Assembly: GCF_900492205.1 (NCBI RefSeq)
Contig: NZ_UEYQ01000020.1
Location: forward strand, 1-61,123
Direction of reading: 5' to 3'
From: Ciceribacter sp. T2.26MG-112.2
Lineage (GTDB): Bacteria; Pseudomonadota; Alphaproteobacteria; Rhizobiales; Rhizobiaceae
DNA length: 61,123 bases
The position numbers and the translations under genes were made by a program. Shown here in pieces: positions 8,912 to 17,269 of this stretch. The stretch's first letter is position 1, and every line of letters begins with the position of its first letter. The notes beneath the pieces are model-generated. The model made no database searches and was not told the DNA's origin. It saw only the letters and a program-made list of their open reading frames with translations.

Positions 8912-9796
8912 TCACTTCCAGCGTTTGACGTGATCGACGAGTGCCCTCAGTTTTGGTGCCATGTTCCTTCGCTGTGGAAAGTAGAGGTAAAAGCCTGGGA
9001 ACGTGGGAAGAAAGTCGCCCAGCAGCGGCACGAGCTCTCCGGTCTTTACGTATGGTCGGATATTCTCTTCAAGAGCGAGCGTTATCCCGCCGCCCGCAAC
9101 GGCGGTCCGCAACATTAGACGCAGATCGTTTGTGGTGATCCGAGGTTCGATTGCCAGGCTGAACGGAACGCCACCATCCACAAATTCCCATCGGTAAGGC
9201 GCAACATTGGGTGCCGGACGCCATCCAATGCAGCGGTGGTGGATCAGTTCCCTTGGATGCAGCGGAGTCCCGTGGATTTCGAGGTAGGAGGGAGCAGCAG
9301 TGATGGCTTCGCACTGTTCGCCGCCGATCGCGACTGTGATCATGTCCTGCTCGATAACCTCTCCCAGTCTGACGCCGGCATCATAACCGGCCGAGACGAT
9401 GTCGCCCTCTTCGTCCGTCACGGTGATGTCGACAGTGACCCCAGGGTTTTCCGCGGCGAATGTGGCAAGGAGTGGTCCCGAAAGGAACGCTTCGGCGATC
9501 GAGGTCGCTGCAATCCTCAGTATCCCACTGGGCCTGCTCTCAGCGCCAATCGCTTCAAGCGCAGTGGCAATTTCCGACAGTGGGGAAGAGAGCGCTTCTC
9601 GCAGCCGCTCGCCCGCTTCGGTCAATCGAACGGAGCGCGTTGTTCGCATCACCAGTGCCGTACCGTGAATGTCTTCCAAGCGGCGAATCCCTTGGCTGAC
9701 GGCGGATCGGGTCACCCCGAGGCGGTCGGCTGCCGCCCGAAAGTTATGTTTTTCAGCAACGGCGAGGAACAGAGGCAGAAGGTTAAGGTCGGTCAT
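8912..9796 (-). CDS. LysR-family transcriptional regulator
   Basis: A 294-residue protein with an N-terminal winged helix-turn-helix (FRAAADRLGVTRSAVSQGIR, about residues 19-38) and a LysR substrate-binding domain from about residue 90. It is divergent from the damaged SDR gene at 9911, with 114 bases between the starts. This is the usual arrangement for a LysR regulator and its target. The inducer is unknown. The regulator appears intact although its probable targets (9911-10628 and 10697-11007) are frameshifted. Confidence 0.9.
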   Translation of the reverse strand: MTDLNLLPLFLAVAEKHNFRAAADRLGVTRSAVSQGIRRLEDIHGTALVMRTTRSVRLTEAGERLREALSSPLSEIATALEAIGAESRPSGILRIAATSIAEAFLSGPLLATFAAENPGVTVDITVTDEEGDIVSAGYDAGVRLGEVIEQDMITVAIGGEQCEAITAAPSYLEIHGTPLHPRELIHHRCIGWRPAPNVAPYRWEFVDGGVPFSLAIEPRITTNDLRLMLRTAVAGGGITLALEENIRPYVKTGELVPLLGDFLPTFPGFYLYFPQRRNMAPKLRALVDHVKRWK

Positions 9797-9910
9797 AATT
9801 GTCCAGTTCTGCTAATCATCGAGTCCATGATTGAGTGGCTACACGAGCAGGGCGGAAGAGTCCACTTTGGCCATGCAAACGAGCCATTCATTCGTGAAAA
9901 GGAGCGGCAG

Positions 9911-10628
9911 ATGGGAAAGACAGTTTTGATAACCGGAGCTTCCAGCGGGATCGGTGAAGGGATCGCAAGGGAACTGGGTGCAAGCGGCGCAAACGTGCTC
10001 TTGGGCGCCCGCCGATGCGACCGGATCGAGAAAATCGCTTCGGACATACGCAGTGCCGGTGGCGTGGCAGAGACCAGAGCCCTCGATGTTACCGATCGCC
10101 TGTCCGTCGCTGCCTTCGCTGCGGCTGCACTCTCGATGTGGGGTCGTATCGATGTTCTCGTGAACAATGCCGGGATCATGCCTTTGTCTCCGCTTGCTGC
10201 CGGCATGCAGGATGAGTGGGAGCGCATGGTCGACGTGAATATCAAAGGCGTGCTTTGGGGTATCGGCGCCGTATTGCCGGTGATGGAGGCTCAAGGGGAA
10301 GGACATCAACATCGGATCCATCGGCGCTCTTTCGGTCGTGCCGACGGCTGCAGTTTACTGTGCCACGAAATTTGCGGTTCGAGCCATATCCGACGGCTTG
10401 CGTCAGGAAAGCAAGTGCGTTCGGGTTACCTGCGTCAACCCCGGAGTCGTTGAGAGTGAACTAGCGGCGACCATAACCCATGAGCAGACGATGGCAGCAA
10501 TGGACGCCTACCGCGCAGTGTCCCTTCAGCCTGCAGACATCGCCCGTGCAGTCCGACAACTCATCGAGGCGCCTTCGAATGTCGACACGACAGAGATCAC
10601 CATCAGGCCGACTGCATCGAGCAACTGA
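9911..10628 (+). pseudogene. Frameshifted short-chain dehydrogenase/reductase
   Basis: The first frame from ATG 9911 reads the NAD(P)-binding motif GASSGIG, then VLVNNAGIMP and MVDVNIKGVLWGI. Near 10300 homology switches frame: INIGSIGALSVVPTAAVYCA carries the catalytic Ser and Tyr, and KFAVRAISDGLRQES then runs to the stop at 10628. The break lies at the sequence ggacatcaacatc, where family members read HIINIGS, so about two bases appear to be lost (modulo 3). The family is YdfG-like NAD(P)-dependent oxidoreductases. It lies next to the divergent LysR gene. An assembly error could mimic this single indel. Confidence 0.8.
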
Positions 10629-10696
10629 GGCGGCCCTCAATAAGCCATACGCCCTCGACCGTCGTGTTCTGACGCACTCAAACCAGGAGGCAAATC

Positions 10697-11007
10697 ATGC
10701 AGAATCTGCTTTCCGCCTTGGTCGCCGCAGCCCTGGTGACTCAATCCCATTAGAAGTGGAGCCGAACGTGCAGAATTCACATCCGTATGTCGGCTTATGG
10801 GTCACGCAGGACGGCCGGGTCCAACACGAATTACTGCCGAACAACAGGTATGTCGAAGCGCGCGGTACAAGAGAGCGGGCCTATGAAGGCCGCTACCTGG
10901 TGACAGGAACGCACATCGAATACTGGGACGACACCGGCTTCACTGCGGACGGAGACTTCATCAGCGGCGTTTTGCATCACGCAGGGATGATCCTCTACCA
11001 CCGATGA
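10697..11007 (+). pseudogene. Atu4866-like protein gene, probably frameshifted after the signal peptide
   Basis: A strong ribosome site (AGGAGG, 7 bases upstream) leads to ATG 10697. That frame reads a signal-peptide-like MQNLLSALVAAALVTQSH and stops at TAG 10751. The conserved Atu4866-type domain follows in another frame: HPYVGLWVTQDGR, YVEARGTRERAYEGRY, HIEYWDDTGFTADGDF and HHAGMILYHR, stopping at 11007. This suggests one exported small protein broken by an indel near 10745-10755. Alternatively the domain is translated alone from GTG 10768, which has GTGGAG upstream. It is probably the second gene of the LysR-controlled unit. Confidence 0.6.
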
Positions 11008-11086
11008 CGGGACGTGCCCGTACGCGGATGCCAAGCGCTTGAGCCGTAGCGGGTCAAGTGGCCCAGTTTCCATCCGGATCCAGCAC

Positions 11087-11518
11087 CTACGGGAAGAGCT
11101 TGGGATATCGTGCCACCTGCGGCAAAAGAGGGCCAAGATAGCCCGTCACAAGATGGCGCATGTGATGACGCAATTCATTGACGTCTGGCGAGTCGGAACC
11201 CTTGCTCGACACGATCCGCACTGCTCCCGCCAGCGTCGCGTGGATGACGGCCGCAATCTGATCGGGCGCATCAACGACAACATCAGACGCTGTCTTCAGC
11301 ATGTCTCGGATGGCGTTGACCGATCTCTCAGACATCTGGTCGATCAGTTCGAGGCCTTTCAGAACATGGCGGATGGCGCACAGGGCCTGCGTTTCGTCGA
11401 GCCGTTCAGATTTGGCATCGACAGAGCCATCGAATAGCGCCTGAGCCTTTGTCAGAAGCGGCTGACCGCAATGTCTTGCGCAAATGAGAGGGCGCGCGAG
11501 ATTATCCCGCGCCCCCAA
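11087..11518 (-). pseudogene. TetR-type regulator, C-terminal remnant
   Basis: The last 120 or so residues resemble a TetR ligand-binding domain: HVLKGLELIDQMSERSVNAI, then QIAAVIHATLAGAVRIVSSK and RHHMRHLVTGYLGPLLP. No helix-turn-helix precedes them. The frame runs only to 11518, and the TetR-like part fades out around 11470. The missing N-terminal 50 or so residues mean it cannot bind DNA as a normal TetR protein. It abuts the opposite-strand remnant at 11484-11620. The family call rests on pattern only. Confidence 0.45.
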
Positions 11519-11620
11519 GCCCGTGCAGGGCAGGTCGCCGAACGGATCGAGGAAGGCCCGCCCGAAGAGGACAGACGAACGTTCGAAGCGGCAATCCGCA
11601 TCATCGAACGGCTGTGCTAG
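11484..11620 (+). pseudogene. MarR-like regulator, possible C-terminal remnant
   Basis: One frame reads AREIIPRPQARAG, QVAERIEEG and PEEDRRTFEAAIRIIERLC before TAG 11618-11620. This pattern matches the wing and last helices of MarR proteins (typically R-I-x-P-T-P-x-G-R-A, then EEDRxTF). It lacks a start, the DNA-recognition helices and roughly ten residues in the middle. It is placed head to head with the TetR remnant on the other strand. Confidence 0.3.
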
Positions 11621-11774
11621 CGCGACAGATCAGGCCTTCGACAGCGCGCCGATCACGTTCGATAGAGTGTTAAAACCCCAATGCTCGGCATTTCTGCCGC
11701 CTCAACCCGTACGTTGTCGATAACGCTGATTGTCACCTCCCGTCCTGTCGTCAGAATACCCAGCAATGTTTCCA

Positions 11775-12713
11775 TCAGCTCATGAACTGATCGAACCAGG
11801 CGAGCATGCGGTCAGGCTTCCGCTGGAAATAGAGGTAGCCGTCCCAGCGTGACGATGTTCCCTCGATCCAGATCAGCTCTTTCTCAGGAATGGGGATGTT
11901 CTCGAACATTTCCCGGATGTCTTCAGGCCTTGTCAGAGCATCATCCTTCACTTGATAGAGAAGTGTAGGAATATGGACATGTCTTGCGAATAGAACGGGA
12001 GACATCTCGTCCAGCCTTAAGCTGTTAATAGCCATCAATTCGTGCTCGACGATGCCGATATGCTCGTCCAGCCCCATTGCCGCGAGAAGTTGCTCGACCG
12101 CCACACGCACGGAAAGAGGTTGTGGGGCTACCATGCACCGAATTCCTTTAAATTCATCAGGAGACTCCGCCATGGCGTAAATCGTCGCATTGCAGCCCTG
12201 GCAGCGGCTGAACAGCCCGATGGTCATGTTTTTGAGCCGAGCGGTCGTTCGGGCATACTGGATGGATCCCAGAACATCGCGGGCCTCAAAGCGCCCGCCA
12301 CTGCTGATCCCACCATTTGCGCTGCCGCTCTGCCCGAGATTGCGCATGTCATACGCTAGTACGTTGTATCCGTTGTCATGCAGGATCTTGTAGTCGGGGA
12401 CATAGTCAACCTCGAAAGCATTGAGAGGCCCGCCGATAGATTTCCATGGCTCCATGTGTGCAGGGAGACCATAGCGGTTGAACCAGAGCGGGTGATTGGC
12501 GATGATGAGTTTGTCCGATCCCCCGCATGGAATGAACCAAGCCTCGAGCGGCACTCCGTCCAGCGACGGGAAGGAGACTCTTTCGAAGTCTAGGCCATAG
12601 TCCTTGGGGCTCTTGAGCAGAGGAGCGCGGATCGGGTAGCCGATCTGCGTGGCAATTCCCTTCAGAATTTGTCGTGCCTCTTCCGAGGCAGTGGTTTCAG
12701 CGACATGGGACAT
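11775..12713 (-). CDS. Alpha/beta hydrolase with Cys at the nucleophile elbow
   Basis: A 312-residue alpha/beta hydrolase. The strand-turn-helix nucleophile elbow reads GLFSRCQGCNATI, so the residue at the nucleophile position is Cys rather than Ser, as in dienelactone hydrolases. The substrate is unknown. The start at 12713 has GAAGGAAGGCAC just upstream. The longer frame to 12770 is less likely. It is divergent from the AraC-family regulator at 12851, which probably controls it. The C-terminal block with DGYLYFQRKPDRMLAWFDQF is typical of this hydrolase subgroup. Confidence 0.75.
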   Translation of the reverse strand: MSHVAETTASEEARQILKGIATQIGYPIRAPLLKSPKDYGLDFERVSFPSLDGVPLEAWFIPCGGSDKLIIANHPLWFNRYGLPAHMEPWKSIGGPLNAFEVDYVPDYKILHDNGYNVLAYDMRNLGQSGSANGGISSGGRFEARDVLGSIQYARTTARLKNMTIGLFSRCQGCNATIYAMAESPDEFKGIRCMVAPQPLSVRVAVEQLLAAMGLDEHIGIVEHELMAINSLRLDEMSPVLFARHVHIPTLLYQVKDDALTRPEDIREMFENIPIPEKELIWIEGTSSRWDGYLYFQRKPDRMLAWFDQFMS

Positions 12714-12850
12714 GATGTGCCTTCCTTCATTGGTAACATCACTGATGTGGAGGAGGGCGGAAGCATCCATGAGCCAGATTCTACCTTTGTCTTGCCTGAT
12801 CCTGCCAATCCGTGCGATTTTCCGGACCGTCCCATTCGCGACAGGGTATT

Positions 12851-13729
12851 ATGAGCGTTTCCGCATTACGTGATTTGGCCGATCGGCTGGCAAAGAGTGA
12901 CGGATCGCCGAACTGGATCCCGTACCTCGTCCTGCGAAGGGCCGAACGGGGAACGGGCTATGAAGCGTTGATGTATGAGCCGATGCTTTACTTCGTGCTT
13001 CAGGGAAAGAAACAGCTCTCCGTCGGCCGGAAGACTTTCACCTATGGCGCGACGGACTTTCTCATCCTGTCGGTGGATCTGCCGGTGAATGCGCGGGTCT
13101 TGGAGGCGTCGAGCGCGGAGCCCTTTCTCGGGATCGAGATCCGGCTGTCACGCGAGCTTGCCCGCGAGGGCGCCCTTGCTGTGCTTCCCGCATCGTCGCC
13201 GGAAGCGGGTCCTGCCTTCGCCGTTGGCTCCCTGTCAGGGGCAACCGTAGAGGTTCTGACGCGTCTGACCATGCTGCTGGAAACGCCGGGAGATGCAGCT
13301 CATCTTGCCCCTCTCTACACGCGCGAACTGCTGTATCGCGTAGGCCAGAGCCCGCAAGGCCATCTTCTGCGAGACGCGCTGCGGCTCGGCGGTCAAGCGG
13401 CGCAGATCCAGCGTGCCATCGACTGGATGAAGGCCAACTTCCGGGAAAAGTTGAGCATCGATGTGCTGGCCCAGATCGCCGGCATGGGAATGACTACATT
13501 TCACCGGCATTTCAAATCCGTGACCAATCTCAGCCCGGGCGCCTATCACAAGATGCTCCGGCTTCACGAGGCGCGCCGGCTCCTTCTTGATGCGCCGACA
13601 GTCTCGAGCGTTGCCTTTGCTGTTGGCTATGAGAGTGCCTCTCAGTTCAGCCGCGAATACGCAGCTCAGTTCGGCGCACCTCCTCGGAGGGACATGCTGA
13701 GCGAGCGAAGCGGGTCGTTGGAAACGTAG
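12851..13729 (+). CDS. AraC-family transcriptional regulator
   Basis: A 292-residue protein. The N-terminal half is an AraC-type effector domain with YFVLQGKKQLSVGRKTF, and the C-terminal half carries two helix-turn-helix motifs (IDVLAQIAGMGMTTFHRHFK and VSSVAFAVGYESASQFSREY). It is divergent from the Cys-elbow hydrolase (137 bases between starts), which suggests that it regulates the hydrolase, possibly in response to the hydrolase substrate. The ATG at 12851 is chosen over 12812 because family members begin shortly before the ALRDLADRLA-like helix. Confidence 0.85.
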   Translation: MSVSALRDLADRLAKSDGSPNWIPYLVLRRAERGTGYEALMYEPMLYFVLQGKKQLSVGRKTFTYGATDFLILSVDLPVNARVLEASSAEPFLGIEIRLSRELAREGALAVLPASSPEAGPAFAVGSLSGATVEVLTRLTMLLETPGDAAHLAPLYTRELLYRVGQSPQGHLLRDALRLGGQAAQIQRAIDWMKANFREKLSIDVLAQIAGMGMTTFHRHFKSVTNLSPGAYHKMLRLHEARRLLLDAPTVSSVAFAVGYESASQFSREYAAQFGAPPRRDMLSERSGSLET

Positions 13730-14007
13730 CGGACGTGATTGGACAGTTGCCCTGATACCTCGTTCCAGATCACCAAGTTTCCACAGCCTGATCGCACCTG
13801 CAGTCGATGTCGTCTGCGCGTGGCATCGGAGGTGAGGCCTGCTTAGCGCCTACCATTTTACCTTCCAAGAAGCTGCGAAAAGCTCCCAATTGCAGACGTG
13901 ACGCCTACGGATACGGCAGATCGTTTCCGCCGATCTTGCCATCACTTCTCAAGATCACGCTTCCCAGGCAATATGTAGACGGGCCACAGCGACCCCGGGA
14001 GGTGAAA

Positions 14008-14586
14008 GTGTATCTACAAACCATAGAGCCGGCCGAGGCCGAGGGCGAAGTGGCGTCGATCTATGCTAACGAGTTGGCGTCGATGGGACGCGTGATGCAG
14101 GCCACACAATGCTGGTCAGCAAGACCGGACATCCTCGCGCCGGTCGAGCACCTGTTGCACCGGATCAGAGATGGATTTTCCCTGGGCCTGATCAACTTCC
14201 GGCTCATCACGCTGGTGGCGGCCAAGCACGTGCCGTCCAGCTATTGCTCCCAAGTCTACTTCAAAGCGCTGTCCGGCATGATCGGGAGGGAACAGACGCT
14301 GGCCGTGCATCGCGATTACCGCAGCGCCGGGCTTACGGACCAGCAGGTCGCCATGCTGGCTTACGCCGAGCAGATCACGATCGATGCCTCTCGCATAAGC
14401 CAGGCCGACATCGACCATCTCCGTACTGTGGGGTTCACCGACCTGAATATCGCCGATATTGCTCTCGCCGCCTCCTTCCGCAACTTCCTGAGCCGATATT
14501 TCGATGCAGTCGGGGCCGAGGCGGAGCCGGACTTTCTCGACGGCGATCTGAGTGTCCGAGCTGAATTGTCGGTGGCTCGCCGCTGA
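14008..14586 (+). CDS. Carboxymuconolactone decarboxylase/AhpD-like protein
   Basis: A 192-residue all-helical protein of the CMD/alkylhydroperoxidase-like superfamily. Helices include RLITLVAAKHVPSSYCSQVY, which contains a single Cys at the place where AhpD has CxxC. It is therefore not a typical thiol peroxidase. The GTG at 14008 is chosen because GGGAGG lies 5-6 bases upstream. The frame extends to 13807, but that stretch is unlike the family. It is monocistronic. Role uncertain: peroxidase-related or a small decarboxylase-like enzyme. Confidence 0.7.
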   Translation: MYLQTIEPAEAEGEVASIYANELASMGRVMQATQCWSARPDILAPVEHLLHRIRDGFSLGLINFRLITLVAAKHVPSSYCSQVYFKALSGMIGREQTLAVHRDYRSAGLTDQQVAMLAYAEQITIDASRISQADIDHLRTVGFTDLNIADIALAASFRNFLSRYFDAVGAEAEPDFLDGDLSVRAELSVARR

Positions 14587-14761
14587 GTCAGAAGGTTCAG
14601 CAAAGCGCCATAACCGGACATTCGCATCAGGATACGTATGATTTGCCTTTGGCGTCGTGAGCAGAATAGCCGCTCCCAAAACCATTTCGTCAGGAGGCAG
14701 ACCACCGGCGAGATGAGAGATTTCCGAGCACTACTACGGTTAGAGGCGAGAGATTCCGTCT

Positions 14762-15210
14762 TCATTTGTCACCATCGATATCTTCGCCATGAGCGCCGTC
14801 CCCCGCAGCACGCGATACACCAGTCTGGCCGTGAACGGTTTCCCTACGAGCCAGCATTTCCACGAAACGCGTGATCAGCTTCGTCCGCGTCTCCAGCTTC
14901 TTGGCGGCACTGACACGAAAAATGATGGCGTATCGATTGGCGCGGTCGAGCGTCTGATAGAAGCGGGAAGCGGCCGCGTTCAGGCTGAGCGCATTCAGAA
15001 GATCTTCAGGCGGCTCGGCATATCGTTGGGAAACGTAAGCGTTCTGCCACCTCCCGTCACCCTTTGCGGCCTCGATTTGAGAAAGCCCGGCCGGCCGCAT
15101 GCGTCCTTCCGCCATTAGGCGCTCGGCGGCCTCCTTATTCCTAGCGGACCAGAGGCTGCCGGCTCGTCGAGGGGTCATTCTTACCATGTAGTGATGCTCG
15201 TCCAGCTTTT
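14762..15210 (-). pseudogene. YdeI/OmpD-associated family protein, N-terminally truncated
   Basis: The minus frame reads LDEHHYMVRMTPRRAGSLWS, RLMAEGRMRPAGLSQIEAAK, YAIIFRVSAAKKLETRTKLI and RFVEMLARRETVHG, which is the C-terminal two thirds of a YdeI-family protein. The first 70 or so residues, normally containing a WLRIYKK-type block, are absent. At about 15210 the frame runs antisense into the glutathione-transferase remnant. The longer open frame to 15733 is only the shadow of that remnant. Loss of the start and N-terminus makes this a relic. Confidence 0.7.
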
Positions 15211-15220
15211 GGAGCTGGCC

Positions 15221-15658
15221 GTCGACCGGATGCATCAGCTCATGGCCTTCATCAACACGAGCTTCACGGCGTCCTTCATCCCTCTTTGGGCGGCGCTGGA
15301 AGCGGAAGGGCTGGACGACGGGGCCAAAGATACCCTTCGGGAGTTTGGTCGCCACATGGTGACCCACCGCCACGAACAGCTCGAGGAGCTTGTCGGAAAC
15401 GACCCCTACCTCGTGGGCGATAAGCCAACCCTTGCGGACGCCATCTTTGTCGGGGTTGCACGGTGGGCCGATTTCCACGAGGTGGTCGAACGCGGTCGGT
15501 ATCCCAGGATCGAAGCACTCCAGCACCGCTTGGAAACGGATCCCGCCTTTGAATTCGCGCTTGCCATCGAGGGTGGGGATCAGGCTCTCGGAGGCGGGGC
15601 GATGAAGGGAATGGTTCCGCTGGAAGAATTGATGCATGCGGCAGGCCCGATGGTCTGA
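15221..15658 (+). pseudogene. Glutathione S-transferase, C-terminal domain remnant
   Basis: The plus frame reads MHQLMAFINTSFTASFIPLW, then NDPYLVGDKPTLADAIFVGV and ARWADFHEVVERGRYPRIEA, the helical C-terminal domain of a GST. The thioredoxin-like N-terminal domain (about 80 residues) that binds glutathione is missing. The homology starts within about 15 bases of the point where the opposite-strand YdeI relic stops. The ATG at 15191 could allow translation, but it is within YdeI-derived DNA. Confidence 0.7.
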
Positions 15659-15666
15659 CCTGCATT

Positions 15667-15693
15667 GGGCCACGGTCTCTCGGGCCGTGGCCC
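15667..15693 (+). terminator. Terminator-like hairpin after GST relic
   Basis: A perfect 9-bp stem GGGCCACGG / CCGTGGCCC with a 9-base loop starts 8 bases after the stop at 15658. No T tract follows, so it could also act on the minus strand or by another mechanism. The next 300 bases to 15994 hold no recognisable gene. Confidence 0.5.
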
Positions 15694-15994
15694 AGAGCGC
15701 AGCAGCGACTGATGAGCGCGCGTTCTTTCTCAAATCTTCTCACGGCATTCGACAACGCGGCAGCCGTTTATCATTGGACGATCGCAGAAGGGTGAACGAA
15801 ATGGGTAAGTGGTGTTTTCCTCGCACATTGACCAAGCTTGGTTGGGCAACCCAAAAATACCGCTACGACATTGATGGCAAGAATGCGCCATAAGCAGCCA
15901 TCCTTATTTACCCATATCTCTCGATCAGCTGTCGGCCTGGATACGAGGTAAGGCTTGGCTAAGACCCTTCTCCCTCGATCTCGCGCGGCTCGCG

Positions 15995-17050
15995 TCAAAC
16001 CCGTACGACCCGGCCGGTCGCCGATGCACGCAATATGGCGTCGATGAGGCGATGGGCCTTGAGCGCATCGACGCCAGAGGCTTGCGGCTGCCGATCGGTG
16101 GCGATCGCGTTCAGAAAATCCTGGTGCACGGCGCGGTGGTTGCCGTGGGAAAAGGCCATGGGATCCGCGCCGCTGCCACCATCGGCCAAATCGTCGTGCA
16201 GTTCGATCCGGCGTCCGTCGGTCAGATGGATGACGCCATCATCGCCCTCGATCCGCGCCGTACCGAGGGTGCCGACGATCTCCAGGGCGTCGGGAAAGCC
16301 GGGATAAGCCGCTGTCGTTGCACTGAGGGCGCCGAGCGCACCATTGGCGAAACGAAGGGCGGCGTGGACGGTGTCTTCCGTTTCCATCCTGTGCACCGGG
16401 CTGGTCGCGGCGAAACTGATGACCTGGGTCGGCAGGCCTGACAGTGCGATCAGCTGGTCGATGGTGTGGATCGCCTGCGTCAGCAGCACCCCGCCGCCGT
16501 CCCGTGCCAGCGTGCCGCGGCCGGGCGCGTCGTAATAGCTCTGCGCGCGCCAATTGCTGAGCCGCATGGAGGCCGAAACGATCTCGCCGAGCGCGCCTTC
16601 GCCGACCAGTCTCGCGGTCTCTGTGAAAACGGGCCGAAACCGGCGTTGCAGCACGATGCCGAGCTTAATACCGGTGCGCTCGGCCGTCTGGACGACCTGC
16701 AGCGATCGTTCCAGCGAGATCTCCAGCGGCTTCTCCAGAAGCACGTGCTTTCCGCCTTTCGCCGCGCGCTCCACCAGGTCGAGATGCGAGTTGGGCGGCG
16801 TCAGGATCACGACGTAGTCGATGGACGGATCGTCGAAGATGCCGTCTGCGCTAGCGACGATGGGCAGCCCGAACCGATCGGCGAAAGCCTTGCGCCGCGC
16901 CACGGTCGGACTGAAGGCGCCGACCACCTCGACCTGGTCCTGCAGGTCGATGAGGCTGAGCGCGTGCGGCCCCGATGCCATGCCCAGACCAATGATCCCG
17001 GCCCGCAGTTTTCGGGGTTGGGCGACCGTCAAAGCAACCTCCTCCAGCAT
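15995..17050 (-). CDS. Gfo/Idh/MocA-family dehydrogenase
   Basis: A 351-residue NAD(P)-dependent oxidoreductase. The Rossmann fold starts with AGIIGLGMASGPHALSLI, the family EKP motif is present in HVLLEKPLEISL, and a C-terminal alpha/beta domain follows. Such enzymes oxidise sugars, sugar acids or inositols. Its divergent position opposite the uronate operon at 17270 suggests a sugar-acid substrate, which is inference. ATG 17050 is given, but TTG 17032 has a perfect GGAGGAGG 5 bases upstream and may be the true start. The open frame to 17128 looks spurious. Confidence 0.85.
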   Translation of the reverse strand: MLEEVALTVAQPRKLRAGIIGLGMASGPHALSLIDLQDQVEVVGAFSPTVARRKAFADRFGLPIVASADGIFDDPSIDYVVILTPPNSHLDLVERAAKGGKHVLLEKPLEISLERSLQVVQTAERTGIKLGIVLQRRFRPVFTETARLVGEGALGEIVSASMRLSNWRAQSYYDAPGRGTLARDGGGVLLTQAIHTIDQLIALSGLPTQVISFAATSPVHRMETEDTVHAALRFANGALGALSATTAAYPGFPDALEIVGTLGTARIEGDDGVIHLTDGRRIELHDDLADGGSGADPMAFSHGNHRAVHQDFLNAIATDRQPQASGVDALKAHRLIDAILRASATGRVVRV

Positions 17051-17176
17051 GCAGATGGCTCCCGGCCTCGCGGCGTCAAACAACAGAGCGACCAGCGTTC
17101 TGACTGTCAGCGGGGCGGCCTCTCCCATCCAAACTGAGCCCTATCACTGCCCAAGCCGGCTCAATGGGTCAAGTAA

Positions 17177-17193
17177 AAGTCATCATATGACTT
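17177..17193. promoter_or_regulatory. Candidate operator of the uronate locus
   Basis: A perfect inverted repeat AAGTCAT-CAT-ATGACTT (7-bp arms, 3-base spacer) lies between the divergent dehydrogenase and uxaC. A second, weaker palindrome ATGTTGACAT lies at 17206-17215. Size and place fit a GntR/FCD repressor such as the one encoded at 21740-22513. Binding by that protein is inference. Confidence 0.55.
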
Positions 17194-17269
17194 ACATTTT
17201 TTTGTATGTTGACATGACGTCTGAATGAATTTACCCCTTCTATCGGCCGAAGGAGGAGCGGCTGATATC

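Noticed and set aside
9236..9910. Upstream part of the long plus-strand frame that runs into the SDR
   Set aside because: Antisense to the LysR gene; the SDR starts at ATG 9911 with its NAD-binding motif.
15211..15733. Extension of the YdeI relic to a 323-residue minus-strand protein
   Set aside because: This part is antisense to the GST domain and shows no YdeI features.
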